Positions 8,438-17,261 are shown, counted from the stretch's first letter. The stretch: DNA of 64,000 bases from Pacificoceanicola sp049341065 (GCF_049341065.1 NZ_JBMPIX010000008.1:1-64000), one strand, 5' to 3'. Translations and numbers: made by a program. Notes: generated by a model not told the origin, from the letters alone.

Positions 8438-9449
8438 GGGATCGGGCCTCCAGCCCCAGTTCGGCAAAGCGCGGCACGAAAGCGCCAAGTTTCAGGCCCT
8501 TTTCCGGATTGGCCGCGTTGCCGTCAAGGGCGCGCTTCTTGACGCCTTGCAGGATCGCGGCCATGCGGAAAAACGCGAAGGCGACATAAAAACCAAAGTT
8601 GTCGATCGAGGACAGCCCGCGCAGCGCGCAGTATCGGGCAACGAATTCCGCGTCCGACGGCAGACCGGCGGCGGCGCGATCTATGCCCGCAAGGCCGCGA
8701 CCCTCGGCGCCCGGCGGTAATTGCCATTGCATGATGACCCCCGCAAGATCTGCATAAGGGTGCCCGAGGGTCGAAAGCTCCCAATCAAGCACGGCGCGGC
8801 AGTCGGTTCCATCCGGCGCAAAAAGCATATTGTCGATTCGGTAATCGCCATGCACCAGCGTTCGTTGACCATCGTCGGCGGGCATATGCGCGCCAAGCCA
8901 GTCGATCAGCGCCTCCATATCCGTAATCTCTTCGGTTTCACTGGCGCGGTATTGTTTGACCCAGCGCGCGAATTGCCTTTCGTAATAGCTGCCCGGGGGG
9001 CCGTAGTCCGCAAGCCCGGTCGCGGTCAGGTCAACGTCATGGATCGCCGCCAGAACGCGGATCATTTCATTGATGATCGCGGCGCGGTTTTGCGGCGTTT
9101 CTTGGGGCATCGAAGGATCGACAAAGCTGCGTCCTTCGACCAGATCCATGACATAGAACATCGATCCGATCACGCTCTCGTCCTCGCAAAGGGCGTGCAT
9201 CCGGGCGACAGGTACCTGCGTTTCGGCCAGCGCCTTTTGCACACGAAATTCGCGGTCCACCGCATGGGCGGATTTCAGCAAGTTCCCAAGGGGTTTGCGG
9301 CGCAGCACATAGGCCCCCGAAGGGCTGTCGAGCCGAAAGGTTGGATTGGACTGGCCGACCTCGAATTTTGTCGCAGTCAGCGGGCCTTCAAAGCCCGCGA
9401 CGTGGCGGGACATCCACCCCGCCACGGACTCAAGCTGCTGTGGATCCAT
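8430..9449 (-). CDS. Phosphotransferase-family protein (APH/choline-kinase fold, acyl-CoA metabolism type)
   Basis: A 339-residue kinase-like protein. The Brenner motif HGDYRIDNMLF near 200 (catalytic Asp) and the metal-binding LDWELSTLGHPYADL near 220 are intact, so it is probably active. Proteins of this subfamily are regularly encoded next to acyl-CoA dehydrogenases, and in animals are fused to them (ACAD10/11), where they phosphorylate 4-hydroxyacyl-CoAs before removal of the hydroxyl. Here it directly follows an acyl-CoA dehydrogenase with an ATGA overlap. A similar 4-hydroxy-acid role is inferred from context. Confidence 0.87.
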   Translation of the reverse strand: MDPQQLESVAGWMSRHVAGFEGPLTATKFEVGQSNPTFRLDSPSGAYVLRRKPLGNLLKSAHAVDREFRVQKALAETQVPVARMHALCEDESVIGSMFYVMDLVEGRSFVDPSMPQETPQNRAAIINEMIRVLAAIHDVDLTATGLADYGPPGSYYERQFARWVKQYRASETEEITDMEALIDWLGAHMPADDGQRTLVHGDYRIDNMLFAPDGTDCRAVLDWELSTLGHPYADLAGVIMQWQLPPGAEGRGLAGIDRAAAGLPSDAEFVARYCALRGLSSIDNFGFYVAFAFFRMAAILQGVKKRALDGNAANPEKGLKLGAFVPRFAELGLEARSHG

Positions 9450-10684
9450 CAAATCTTCTCGTTTGCATGCTTGCGCAACTCGGCGCGAGCAACCTGGCGG
9501 CGATGCACCGCGTCCGGGCCGTCAGCAAAGCGCAGAGTGCGGACGTGGGTCCACATATGGGCAAGGTCATAGTCCTGACTGATGCCACCCGCGCCAAACA
9601 ATTGCATGGCTTCGTCGATCACCTTGCCAGCCATCAAGGGCGCGATAACCTTGATCTTGGAAATCCATGGCTGTGCCGCACGCACCCCGGCGGTGTCCAT
9701 CATCCATGCCGCCTTGAGGCACAGGAGGCGGGCCATCTCGATCTCCATCCGGGCGTTGGCGATGATGTCGTAATTCGCCCCCAAGTCGCTGATCCGCTTG
9801 CCAAAGGCCTCGCGGGCCAGCCCACGTTTGCACATCATGTCCAGCGCCTTTTCCGCCTGACCGATTGCGCGCATGCAATGATGGATGCGACCCGGTCCAA
9901 GGCGCCCCTGTGCCACCTCGAACCCGCGCCCTTCGCCCAGGACAATGTTATTCGCCGGCACGCGGACGTTGGTGAACCGGATGTGCATATGACCGTGCGG
10001 CGCATCGTCCTGACCAAAGACATGCATGGGGCGCAGCACCTCGATCCCCGGCAGGTCCGGGTCCATTACGAACATGGTGTGGCGGGAATGTTTGGCAGCC
10101 TCGGGATCCGTGCAGGCCATGAGGATATACAGCCCGCAACGCGGATCGCCTGCCCCGCTGATCCACCATTTTTCCCCGTTCAGAATGAAATCATCGCCGT
10201 CGCGCTTGGCCTCAAAGGCCAGTTGCGCAGCGTCAGAAGAGGCCACGTCCGGCTCGGTCATGACGTAGGCCGAGCGGATGTCGCCGTTCAGCAGCGGTTT
10301 CAGCCAGCGGTCCTTCATCCAGCCTTCCCCGTAGCGTTCCAGTACCTCCATGTTACCTGTATCAGGCGCGTTGCAGTTAAAGACCTCGGCGGCCAGATGC
10401 ACCTTTCCCATTTCCTCGGCCAGATAGGCATATTCCACCGTGGTCAAACCAAAGCCACGGTCTGAATCCGTCAACCAGAAATTCCACAGCCCGCGATCCT
10501 TGGCCAAGTCTTTCAGACCGTTCAGAATTTCCAATTGGCGCTCGGTATGCTGAAACCGGTCGCCCGAGGGATGCTTGCCCACCTCGGCGTGGAATTCAGC
10601 GTCCAGCGGCGCGATGTCCTCTTCGATCATGTGGCGCACTTTTTCGATCAGCGGTTTCACCCGCTCAGTCATTCCAAGATCCAT
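9449..10684 (-). CDS. Acyl-CoA dehydrogenase
   Basis: A 411-residue FAD enzyme introducing the alpha,beta double bond of acyl-CoA, the first oxidative step of beta-oxidation, passing electrons to ETF. AYVMTEPDVASSDA near 140 is the FAD/substrate loop. The C-terminal four-helix domain with FGAGGISQDYDLAHMWTHVR and ADGPDAVHRRQVAR is characteristic of the ACAD10/11-like clade. The ATG directly abuts the stop of the MaoC gene and the stop overlaps the phosphotransferase start, so the cluster is a single translationally coupled operon. Confidence 0.94.
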   Translation of the reverse strand: MDLGMTERVKPLIEKVRHMIEEDIAPLDAEFHAEVGKHPSGDRFQHTERQLEILNGLKDLAKDRGLWNFWLTDSDRGFGLTTVEYAYLAEEMGKVHLAAEVFNCNAPDTGNMEVLERYGEGWMKDRWLKPLLNGDIRSAYVMTEPDVASSDAAQLAFEAKRDGDDFILNGEKWWISGAGDPRCGLYILMACTDPEAAKHSRHTMFVMDPDLPGIEVLRPMHVFGQDDAPHGHMHIRFTNVRVPANNIVLGEGRGFEVAQGRLGPGRIHHCMRAIGQAEKALDMMCKRGLAREAFGKRISDLGANYDIIANARMEIEMARLLCLKAAWMMDTAGVRAAQPWISKIKVIAPLMAGKVIDEAMQLFGAGGISQDYDLAHMWTHVRTLRFADGPDAVHRRQVARAELRKHANEKI

Positions 10685-11146
10685 CTACCCCTCCAAGAAA
10701 AATCGTGTGATCCAGTTGGCAACAAGCGCCGGGCGGTCCTGCCCTTCGATCTGCACGTCCACGTCCCAATGTACATCCAGCGCGCTATCGCGTTCATCAA
10801 CCGACGCGACGGTGAACAGCCCGCGAATGCGGCTGCCAACACGGACCGGGCTGACAAAGCGGATGCGGTCAAAGCCATAGTTCACGCTGCTGGTCACGCC
10901 GGGCAGCTTGTCCACCACCTGATAGGACATGGCCGACAACATCGAGAGCGTCAGGAACCCATGCGCGATGGCCCCGCCAAAGGGGGTTTCCGCCGCGGCG
11001 CGGGCCTCGTCCAGATGGATGAATTGCCAATCTTCGGTGGCGTCGGCAAAGGCCTGCACCTTTGCCGTATCCAGCGTGAACCAATCGGTTGTTACCGGAG
11101 CCTTTCCCCGCAGTTCATCAACCAGCATCGGGCAGAACGTATCCAT
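10685..11146 (-). CDS. MaoC-family dehydratase (enoyl-CoA hydratase 2 type)
   Basis: The 153-residue hotdog protein likely adds water to enoyl-CoA. The MaoC signature is present: D-WQFIHLDE-A near 45-52 and GGAIAHGFLTLSMLS near 66-80, with the hydratase Asp/His pair. ATG 11146 is preferred to the TTG one codon upstream. The start lies inside the 3' end of the CoA ligase gene (29-bp overlap), and the stop abuts the acyl-CoA dehydrogenase start. Physiological substrate unknown. Confidence 0.9.
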   Translation of the reverse strand: MDTFCPMLVDELRGKAPVTTDWFTLDTAKVQAFADATEDWQFIHLDEARAAAETPFGGAIAHGFLTLSMLSAMSYQVVDKLPGVTSSVNYGFDRIRFVSPVRVGSRIRGLFTVASVDERDSALDVHWDVDVQIEGQDRPALVANWITRFFLEG

Positions 11147-12752
11147 CAAAGCGTTTGCGCAACGTCAGTTTTGACACTTTGCCCGTGGCGGTCAGGGGAA
11201 GGTCTTCGACCAATTCCATTGCATCAGGAAGCTGCCATTTGGCCACGTGTTCCAACATCAACTGATGGATGTCCTCCAACGATGGCGGGTCTTCAGCGGC
11301 GCGCGGGACGACAACCAGCAAGGGACGTTCGTCCCATTTCGGATGTGGAATGGCGATCACCGCGCAATTGGCCACCTTGGGATGCGCCATGGCGATATTC
11401 TCCAGATCGATGGACGAAATCCACTCGCCGCCCGATTTGATCAGATCCTTGGCGCGGTCCTGAATGTAAAGAAAACCATCCGCGTCGATGCTGGCCACAT
11501 CCCCGGTGCCAAACCAGCCTTCGGCATCCATGGCGGCGGCGCTCGCCTCGGGGTTGTTGAAATAACCCGAGATGATGGTATTGCCGCGCACGAACAACTC
11601 GCCCACGGCTTTGCCGTCGTGGGGCTGGCGATTGCCGTTCTCATCAACGATCTTCAGCTCGACGCCAAAGACTCGGCGGCCTTGTTTGGACTTGATCTCC
11701 ATCCGGGTATCAAAGGGCAGACCCTGCATGGGTTTGGACAATTGACCGTGCGTTCCGACCGGGCTCATTTCCGTCATGCCCCAGGCGTGGCAAACGTCCA
11801 CACCCCGGGTCTCGAAAAACTCGATCATCGCGCGCGGCGCGGCCGAGCCGCCGATCACCAACTGATCCAACGACGCAGGCGCAGCGCCCCGCTGTTCGAT
11901 CTCCGACCGGAGGCCAAGCCAGACAGTCGGAACGCCCCAGCTTGCCGTAACCTGTTCGCTTTCCATCAGATCGAACAAGGAAGGGCCGTCCAGTTTCCCG
12001 CCCGGCATGATCAGCGACGCGCCAACCAGGGGCGCGGCGTAGGGCAGCCCCCAGGAATTGACATGGAACATCGGCACGACGGGAAGAATGCGGGCGCCTT
12101 CATAAAGGCTGCGCGAAATGGTGATCGCCAGATACATGGCATGCAGCACGGTCGAACGGTGCGTATACAGCGCTCCCTTCGGATGGCCCGTAGTGCCGGA
12201 GGTGTAGCACAGGCCAGCCGCCGTATCCTCGGGCATCACCGGCCAGTCGTAGGTCTGGGGCTGGCCGTCCAGCAAGTCTTCGTAGCAGAGCCAGTCCAGC
12301 TTGCCCTCGGGCATATGGGCCCGGTCCGTCATCGCCACCAGTTTGAGACCCTTGGGAAGATGCTCGGCCAGCGCTTCGAGAATGGGTACAAATGTCGTGT
12401 CAACGAACAGAGCCTTATCCTCGGCGTGACCGATGATAAACAGCATCTGTTCTGCGGAAAGTCGCGGGTTGATGGTGTGGCAAATAGCGCCCATCCCGCT
12501 GATCGCAAAATACAATTCAAAGTGGCGATAGCCATTCCACGCCAGCGTTGCGACCCGGTCCCCCGGCTGGACACCGATCCCCGCCAAGCCGTGTGCCAGT
12601 TGCGCGGTGCGCTGGAACGCCTCGGCATAGCTTTCGCGGTGCAGATCTCCTTCGGTTCTGACCGATACGATTTCTCCGCCCGGATGCGCTTCGGACGCGT
12701 ACCGCAATAGCTCGATAATCGAGAGCGGCATTTTCATCATCATGCCCTGCAT
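11118..12752 (-). CDS. Fatty-acid/short-chain acyl-CoA ligase (AMP-binding)
   Basis: A 544-residue adenylate-forming enzyme that activates a carboxylic acid to its CoA ester using ATP. The P-loop CYTSGTTGHPKGALYTHRS lies near residue 175, the Asp-containing hinge is near 410, and the catalytic Lys is in LTATGKVSKLTLR near the C terminus. ATG 12752 (MQGMMMKMPLS) has a good GGGAGGGT Shine-Dalgarno; the 40 residues upstream in frame are not protein-like. Sequence style is close to medium-chain FadD and to DmdB of roseobacters, so methylmercaptopropionate is a possible substrate, but this is unproven. First gene of the operon. Confidence 0.92.
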   Translation of the reverse strand: MQGMMMKMPLSIIELLRYASEAHPGGEIVSVRTEGDLHRESYAEAFQRTAQLAHGLAGIGVQPGDRVATLAWNGYRHFELYFAISGMGAICHTINPRLSAEQMLFIIGHAEDKALFVDTTFVPILEALAEHLPKGLKLVAMTDRAHMPEGKLDWLCYEDLLDGQPQTYDWPVMPEDTAAGLCYTSGTTGHPKGALYTHRSTVLHAMYLAITISRSLYEGARILPVVPMFHVNSWGLPYAAPLVGASLIMPGGKLDGPSLFDLMESEQVTASWGVPTVWLGLRSEIEQRGAAPASLDQLVIGGSAAPRAMIEFFETRGVDVCHAWGMTEMSPVGTHGQLSKPMQGLPFDTRMEIKSKQGRRVFGVELKIVDENGNRQPHDGKAVGELFVRGNTIISGYFNNPEASAAAMDAEGWFGTGDVASIDADGFLYIQDRAKDLIKSGGEWISSIDLENIAMAHPKVANCAVIAIPHPKWDERPLLVVVPRAAEDPPSLEDIHQLMLEHVAKWQLPDAMELVEDLPLTATGKVSKLTLRKRFDGYVLPDAG

Positions 12753-12849
12753 CTGACCCTCCCTTGTCGTCTGCTTTATTAGGTCTACAGTGGTCGAGTT
12801 GTCGCGCGTTGCGCAACCTGTTTTGAAAAAGATGACGTCAGGAAGTTTC

Positions 12850-13866
12850 ATGACCAGCCAGATGCGCCGCATTGCCCTTGCCCGCCGCCCTTCCGGAGTG
12901 CCGGTGCCCGAAGATTTCGCAATGGAAACCGGACCGATCCCGACACCCGGCGCAGGCGAAGTGCTGATCGAGGTGAGCCACCATTCGCTCGACCCCTACA
13001 TGCGCGGACGCATGGACGACGCAGGCAGTTACGCCGCCTCTCTGGAACTGGGCGAGACAATGATTGGCCAAGGCATTGGCCGCGTGCTGGCATCAGAGGC
13101 CGAGGGTTTTGCCCAAGGCGATGTGGTCACCGGGATGACCGGATGGGCCAGCCACGCGGTTCTGCCGGGCGATCAGCTGCGTGTGCTTGACCCGTCTGTG
13201 CCTGCCACAACCGCGCTTGGGGTTCTGGGGATGCCTGGGTTTACCGCTTGGACGGCGTTGCGCGAATACGGCCGCCCCAAAGCCGGCGAAACCCTTGTAA
13301 TCGCCGCCGCAACCGGGCCGGTCGGGGCCATGGTCGGCCAGCTGGCCAAGGCCGCGGGGCTGCGCACCGTCGCCATTGCTGGAGGGGATCAGAAATGCCA
13401 ACTGGCTCTGGAGAAATTCGGTTTTGATGCCGCCATCGACCACCGCGCCCATTCGGAGGCAAACTCGTTGCGCGCGGCGCTGGCCGAGGTCTGCCCTGAC
13501 GGCGTTGATATCTATTGGGAAAATGTTGGAGGCAAGATTTTGGAGGCTGTCACGCCGCTGATGAATGTGCATGGACGCATTCCGGTGTGCGGCACGATTG
13601 CTTGGTACGGCGGCAGCGACGAAGCCGCTAACCGCCTGCCGCAGGTCTGGCGCGCGATCCTGACAAAGCGGCTGTCCGTCAACGGCTTTATCATCTTTGA
13701 CCATTGGGACGGGTTTCCGGCGTTTCTCGAGGAAGTCGCGCCCAAGATCGCGGCGGGCGAGATTGCCTATCTTGAGGATATCACCGAGGGGCTGGAAAAC
13801 GCACCTCAGACCTTTATCGGGATGCTGACGGGCGGCAACACCGGCAAAACGATCATCAAAGTCTAA
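12850..13866 (+). CDS. NADP-dependent oxidoreductase, MDR superfamily (leukotriene B4 dehydrogenase/CurA-like)
   Basis: A zinc-independent medium-chain reductase of 338 residues that probably reduces activated double bonds of enones. The catalytic-domain signature HHSLDPYMRGRM lies near 45 and the NADPH motif AATGPVGAMVGQLAK near 150; zinc-ligand Cys residues are absent, as expected for this group. ATG 12850 follows AGGAAG. It is divergent from the CoA-ligase operon, sharing a 97-bp intergenic region, and its TAA overlaps the convergent helicase stop by 4 bp. Confidence 0.9.
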   Translation: MTSQMRRIALARRPSGVPVPEDFAMETGPIPTPGAGEVLIEVSHHSLDPYMRGRMDDAGSYAASLELGETMIGQGIGRVLASEAEGFAQGDVVTGMTGWASHAVLPGDQLRVLDPSVPATTALGVLGMPGFTAWTALREYGRPKAGETLVIAAATGPVGAMVGQLAKAAGLRTVAIAGGDQKCQLALEKFGFDAAIDHRAHSEANSLRAALAEVCPDGVDIYWENVGGKILEAVTPLMNVHGRIPVCGTIAWYGGSDEAANRLPQVWRAILTKRLSVNGFIIFDHWDGFPAFLEEVAPKIAAGEIAYLEDITEGLENAPQTFIGMLTGGNTGKTIIKV

Positions 13867-15392
13867 AGCTCGGTTTCCGCCTCAAGCGCCAAGGGGGCCG
13901 GGGTGCCGCCCAGATCGTCGATCCGCAGCCCCTGAGAAGGCCGTGCCAGACGATTGCGCACCACCCAAAGCAGGCGTGTCTGCGCCCGGGTTATCGCCAC
14001 ATAAGCCAGCCGTTTCCACAGCGGCTGGCCTGCTTCGGTCCGCCCCATACGCGCGGCGGCGTACAGGTCTGGCGCAAAGACCTGCACATTGTCCCATTGC
14101 GAGCCCTGCGCCTTGTGGATCGTAACAGCCGCGCCGTGCAGAAAGGTCGCCCCCATGCGCGCGGCGTAGGGGATGAACGGTTCTTCCTCGTCCGGTTTTT
14201 CGACTTTGACGATCGAGGCTGCCGAGACTTGCGGCTCCGGCGCACCAACCACATGCAGACGCGAGAAGCCGGGTTTGCGCCCCGGCCCCAAATAGATGAC
14301 CTGCGCCCCCTTGATCAGCCCGCGCGCCTCCAGATCAAGACGTTTCTTGCGATGCTTCAGCGGCAGTTCGATGCCGTCGCAGATCAGGGGCTCACCGGGC
14401 AAAAGTTCCGTTTCCGGCGCGCCGTGGACGTTGCGAAAGGCATTGATCAAGCGGATTCGCGTCGCATTGCGCCAGACAAGCACCGGACTGCGGGCCATCA
14501 GGTCCACCTCGACTCGCTGCGCCCAGACAACGCGGTCATCCTGCGCCGCCTTGGCTTCGACCATGCGCTCGAAATCTTCAAAGCCAAGCTCGGGGTCCGC
14601 CAATGCGTGGGCCAGATCAAGGATCGGGTTGTCCGCCGCCTGCCGGTGAACGCGGCTGAGTTCCAGCTTTTGCGATTCTTTCAAACCGTCAAAGATCAGC
14701 TTTCCGGACTGGTTGACGGGTGCCAACTGCGCAGGATCACCGAACAGCACAAGATTGGGGAAAATCTCTTTGAGATCATCGAATTGCCGATCATCCAGCA
14801 TCGAGGCTTCGTCGACAAACCCGATATCCAGAGGCTCATCCCGCCGCTTCCATCCGGTTATGAAATCGCTGCCCCGAAGGCCGGCAGCCGCCAGCGCGGC
14901 GGGAATGGATTTATGCGCCTCATAGCTGGCCTGCGCCCGGGCGAATCCTTCGTCGGTCAGGTCTTCCAGGTCAGGCTTTTCGCCATTGCCCATCAGCCAT
15001 TCGGCCAGCTTTTCATACTCTGGGTCGTAAACCGGGGTATAAATGATGCGGTGGATCGTCGTCGCGGGAACGCCGCGCATGCGCAAAACGCTGGCGGCCT
15101 TGTTCGTCGGCGCGAGAATGGCCAGTGTCCGGCGATCCTTGCTTCGCTTGCTTTCGTAATCGCCCGAAACCGTTTCGACACCCGCCGCATCCAGCGCCTT
15201 GACCAGTTCGGCCAGAAGCAGGGTTTTGCCGCTGCCTGCCTTGCCCATCAGGGCCATCACGCGACTGTCCCCTTCTTGAGCTGGCAGGCAAATTCCTTCG
15301 TGCAGATCAACGCCCGCGCTGCGCAAAAGCTCGGTCACGCTGTCATAGGCCGAAGCCTGATCGTCAGAGAATATGATGGCGGGGGCGTTCAT
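13863..15392 (-). CDS. ATP-dependent DNA helicase, RecD/Dda-like (superfamily 1B)
   Basis: The 509-residue helicase has Walker A GKAGSGKT near 48, motif Ia around LAILAPTNKAASVL, Walker B GFVDEASM, motif III GDPAQLAPV, and UvrD-C2 motifs TIHKAQGSQWDNV and YVAITRAQTRLLW near the C terminus. This set matches RecD2/Dda-type 5'-3' helicases without RecB/RecC partners. ATG 15392 (MNAPAIIFSDDQ) was chosen because the in-frame extension upstream is Arg-rich noise. It lies downstream of luxI on the same strand, 95 bp away. Role in repair or recombination is inferred. Confidence 0.9.
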   Translation of the reverse strand: MNAPAIIFSDDQASAYDSVTELLRSAGVDLHEGICLPAQEGDSRVMALMGKAGSGKTLLLAELVKALDAAGVETVSGDYESKRSKDRRTLAILAPTNKAASVLRMRGVPATTIHRIIYTPVYDPEYEKLAEWLMGNGEKPDLEDLTDEGFARAQASYEAHKSIPAALAAAGLRGSDFITGWKRRDEPLDIGFVDEASMLDDRQFDDLKEIFPNLVLFGDPAQLAPVNQSGKLIFDGLKESQKLELSRVHRQAADNPILDLAHALADPELGFEDFERMVEAKAAQDDRVVWAQRVEVDLMARSPVLVWRNATRIRLINAFRNVHGAPETELLPGEPLICDGIELPLKHRKKRLDLEARGLIKGAQVIYLGPGRKPGFSRLHVVGAPEPQVSAASIVKVEKPDEEEPFIPYAARMGATFLHGAAVTIHKAQGSQWDNVQVFAPDLYAAARMGRTEAGQPLWKRLAYVAITRAQTRLLWVVRNRLARPSQGLRIDDLGGTPAPLALEAETEL

Positions 15393-15487
15393 GCGGGCAC
15401 AGTACCTGCCCCGATGATCGCGTACCAGTGCTAGATATGCCCTATTCGTGGGCAAAGGGGGACGTTGCCCCCCTTTCGCAGACGGCC

Positions 15488-16126
15488 TCAGGCGGCCGCG
15501 AGTTCTTCGGTCTGATAGACTTGACCGAAGGAGATTTCGAACCAACGCTTGGACAGATCGATCGAGATGCCTGCGCTTTTGGCGACCCGGGCCTGCGTTT
15601 CCGGCGTGAAGTCCCAGAGGCCGACGCTGATCGCTTCGCGGCCTTCACCAACGGTGCCAAGCACCTCGGGGGTAGAGCCGATGCGGCGGAAAACACGAAC
15701 CATATGGGCAAAGATCACGCCAACGAAATGCTCGACCCCGAATTCTTCCATGACATGGCCGCCCGCCAGCATCAACGCTGCGGCGACGCCTGGCCGCGCG
15801 CCTTGGGCAAGGCAAAATCGGGTGCATTCCCAGATCAGCGGGCTTTTGATCGTGACGCCATCGGTCAGGTGGGTGAAATGATCGTTCACCATGGTCGGCC
15901 CGACAGTGGGCATCAGGCGCAGAGAACCGCCATGCGTACCATCGGGGTTCTGGTAGATGATATAAAGCGGGTTCTCGTGATCGTATTCATCGCGCTCAAG
16001 ACCATCGGCATCGACAGAAACATCCCAGTCGTGACGAGATTTGAACTGCGCCGCGCGATCCTGGAACATGGTGCGTGCCAGACGCGGGAACTTGTGAAGG
16101 TCTTCGCCGTAGATGTAACGGATCAT
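15488..16126 (-). CDS. luxI: Acyl-homoserine-lactone synthase (LuxI family)
   Basis: Makes an N-acyl-homoserine lactone from S-adenosylmethionine and acyl-ACP or acyl-CoA. The 212-residue protein keeps the family invariants: R/F around LARTMFQDRAAQFK near 17-29, W-D-V near 34, DEYDHENPLYIIY near 46-58, GSLRLMPT near 67 and WECTRFCL near 99 (Glu and Arg). ATG 16126 follows AGGGGA. The acyl chain length cannot be deduced. It lies 113 bp downstream of luxR on the same strand, with a 20-bp palindrome in between, suggesting autoinduction. Confidence 0.95.
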   Translation of the reverse strand: MIRYIYGEDLHKFPRLARTMFQDRAAQFKSRHDWDVSVDADGLERDEYDHENPLYIIYQNPDGTHGGSLRLMPTVGPTMVNDHFTHLTDGVTIKSPLIWECTRFCLAQGARPGVAAALMLAGGHVMEEFGVEHFVGVIFAHMVRVFRRIGSTPEVLGTVGEGREAISVGLWDFTPETQARVAKSAGISIDLSKRWFEISFGQVYQTEELAAA

Positions 16127-16177
16127 GGTGTTATTCCCCTAAACGATAAGTCGTGATGGGGAAAATTTGCGGCAGCC

Positions 16178-16197
16178 AGGTTAACGATATTTAACCT
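16178..16197 (-). promoter_or_regulatory. Candidate lux-box-like operator upstream of luxI
   Basis: AGGTTAACGATATTTAACCT is a 20-bp palindrome with perfect 7-bp arms (AGGTTAA / TTAACCT) and a 6-bp spacer, lying 52-71 bp upstream of the luxI ATG. Known lux boxes are also about 20-bp inverted repeats just upstream of luxI-type promoters, although the bases differ. Binding by the neighbouring LuxR is inferred from position and symmetry only. Confidence 0.55.
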
Positions 16198-16215
16198 CAG
16201 CGCGCGCCGACCTAA

Positions 16216-16234
16216 GCCGGAGTTTACCTCCGGC
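16216..16234 (-). terminator. Hairpin immediately after luxR
   Basis: GCCGGAG-TTTAC-CTCCGGC forms a perfect 7-bp stem with a 5-base loop, 5 bp after the luxR stop. There is no T-tract, so it may be a weak or Rho-assisted terminator or an mRNA-stabilising hairpin separating luxR from luxI. Confidence 0.45.
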
Positions 16235-16239
16235 CCAGC

Positions 16240-16968
16240 TTAGACCACGATCAACCCTCGGCTCAGGGCCCGTGCGACTGCGTGTGTGGTGTTCATAGCG
16301 CCCAACTTGTGGCGCGCGCTTTCCACGTAAACCCGCAGGGTATGTTCCGAAATTGACAAGCTATCCGCCGCTTGTGCCCTGTTATATCCAATGGCCAGAA
16401 GGGTCATGGCCTCGATCTCGCGGGGGGACAGGGGCTGAGAGGCTTCCGGCTTCCGGCCAGGCTCGAACTCCAGCGCCTTTTGATTGAATGAATGCGCGAT
16501 CAGGATCAGGGCACGTCGGTGTTTATTGGTGAATGTCTCCCATTCTGCGTCGGTGCAATTGTGGCTTAGAGTAAAGTGGGCAAACTGGCCGTTCGGGCCG
16601 CGGATCGGGATGGAATAACCCTGATTCCCAATGCCATGCGCAATTGCGTCCTGCATGAAATTGCGCGCGGCCTTGCTGGACCAGTCAAGTTGCTTCCAGT
16701 CCACCGGGTGAAAGTGCTGGTAACAGCCAACGATGACCGGATCGATCCGCAGATAGCCTTTTTCAACATACTTGTTGACCCAAGCCATATCGTACGTGCC
16801 GCAGCCATATTGATCGCCATTGCTGTTCACCCAGTGATAAATCAGATGATCTACACCGAACGCGTCTCGCAGGACTTCGATAACGCCCTGCAGGTCATCC
16901 AGACCTTCAGCGCGCTCCAATTGCTCGATTAGTCCTTCCAAGTGCGGCGTGCTTTCCGCAAATCCCAC
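16240..16968 (-). CDS. luxR: LuxR-family autoinducer-binding transcriptional regulator
   Basis: A 242-residue quorum-sensing regulator. The N-terminal autoinducer domain has HWVN near 45 and Y-(x)-GYLRIDPVI near 67 (the conserved Asp-Pro). VDWKQLDW and GIGNQGYSIPIRGPNG follow. The C-terminal helix-turn-helix starts LSPREIEAMTLLAIGYNRAQ near 178 and includes SEHTLRVYVESARHKLGA. GTG 16968 with an AGGGGA Shine-Dalgarno was chosen: upstream codons in this frame are out-of-frame translation of the preceding small gene. The start overlaps that small gene by 62 bp. Confidence 0.93.
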   Translation of the reverse strand: MGFAESTPHLEGLIEQLERAEGLDDLQGVIEVLRDAFGVDHLIYHWVNSNGDQYGCGTYDMAWVNKYVEKGYLRIDPVIVGCYQHFHPVDWKQLDWSSKAARNFMQDAIAHGIGNQGYSIPIRGPNGQFAHFTLSHNCTDAEWETFTNKHRRALILIAHSFNQKALEFEPGRKPEASQPLSPREIEAMTLLAIGYNRAQAADSLSISEHTLRVYVESARHKLGAMNTTHAVARALSRGLIVV

Positions 16969-17113
16969 TTCCAGTCCCCTCAACCCGGGACGCCATCTCG
17001 GCCTGCGCCACCAGCGACGCGTCATCCAGTTGTGCGGCGAGCGTAGGAAGCCCGTTGGCACGTGCGAATGTCTTCAGGTCGGTCAGAACGTCGAGTATCC
17101 AATCATGTCCCAT
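16907..17113 (-). CDS. Small conserved ORF overlapping the luxR start
   Basis: A 68-codon ORF with a good AGAGGT Shine-Dalgarno and ATG at 17113. The first 45 residues look like a real, partly helical acidic protein (starting MGHDWILDVLTDLKTFARAN). The last 20 residues, which overlap luxR, are Gly/Arg-rich and may be constrained mainly by the luxR frame. I know of similar short ORFs upstream of luxR genes in Rhodobacteraceae, but no function. Its stop lies inside luxR, so translation is probably coupled. Confidence 0.72.
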   Translation of the reverse strand: MGHDWILDVLTDLKTFARANGLPTLAAQLDDASLVAQAEMASRVEGTGSGICGKHAALGRTNRAIGAR

Positions 17114-17261
17114 TGGGAACCTCTCTTCCTAGTAGTTAATGAAGCGTTAAATCAACTATAGCACGCACGAATTCGGGCCAATATTCACAGAATTCCCCTC
17201 CCCAAAAACTGCGAGGGTGCAAAAAACAAGTCTTTGTTTTCTCACAAGCCCCCCTCGAACG

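Noticed and set aside
14097..15434. A 445-codon + strand frame across the helicase
   Set aside because: Antisense to an intact superfamily 1 helicase; no motif seen.
17223..17240. AAAACAA/TTGTTTT inverted repeat upstream of the luxR unit
   Set aside because: A/T-rich arms of 7 bp with a 4-bp spacer occur by chance; no second copy and no positional support beyond lying in a promoter interval.
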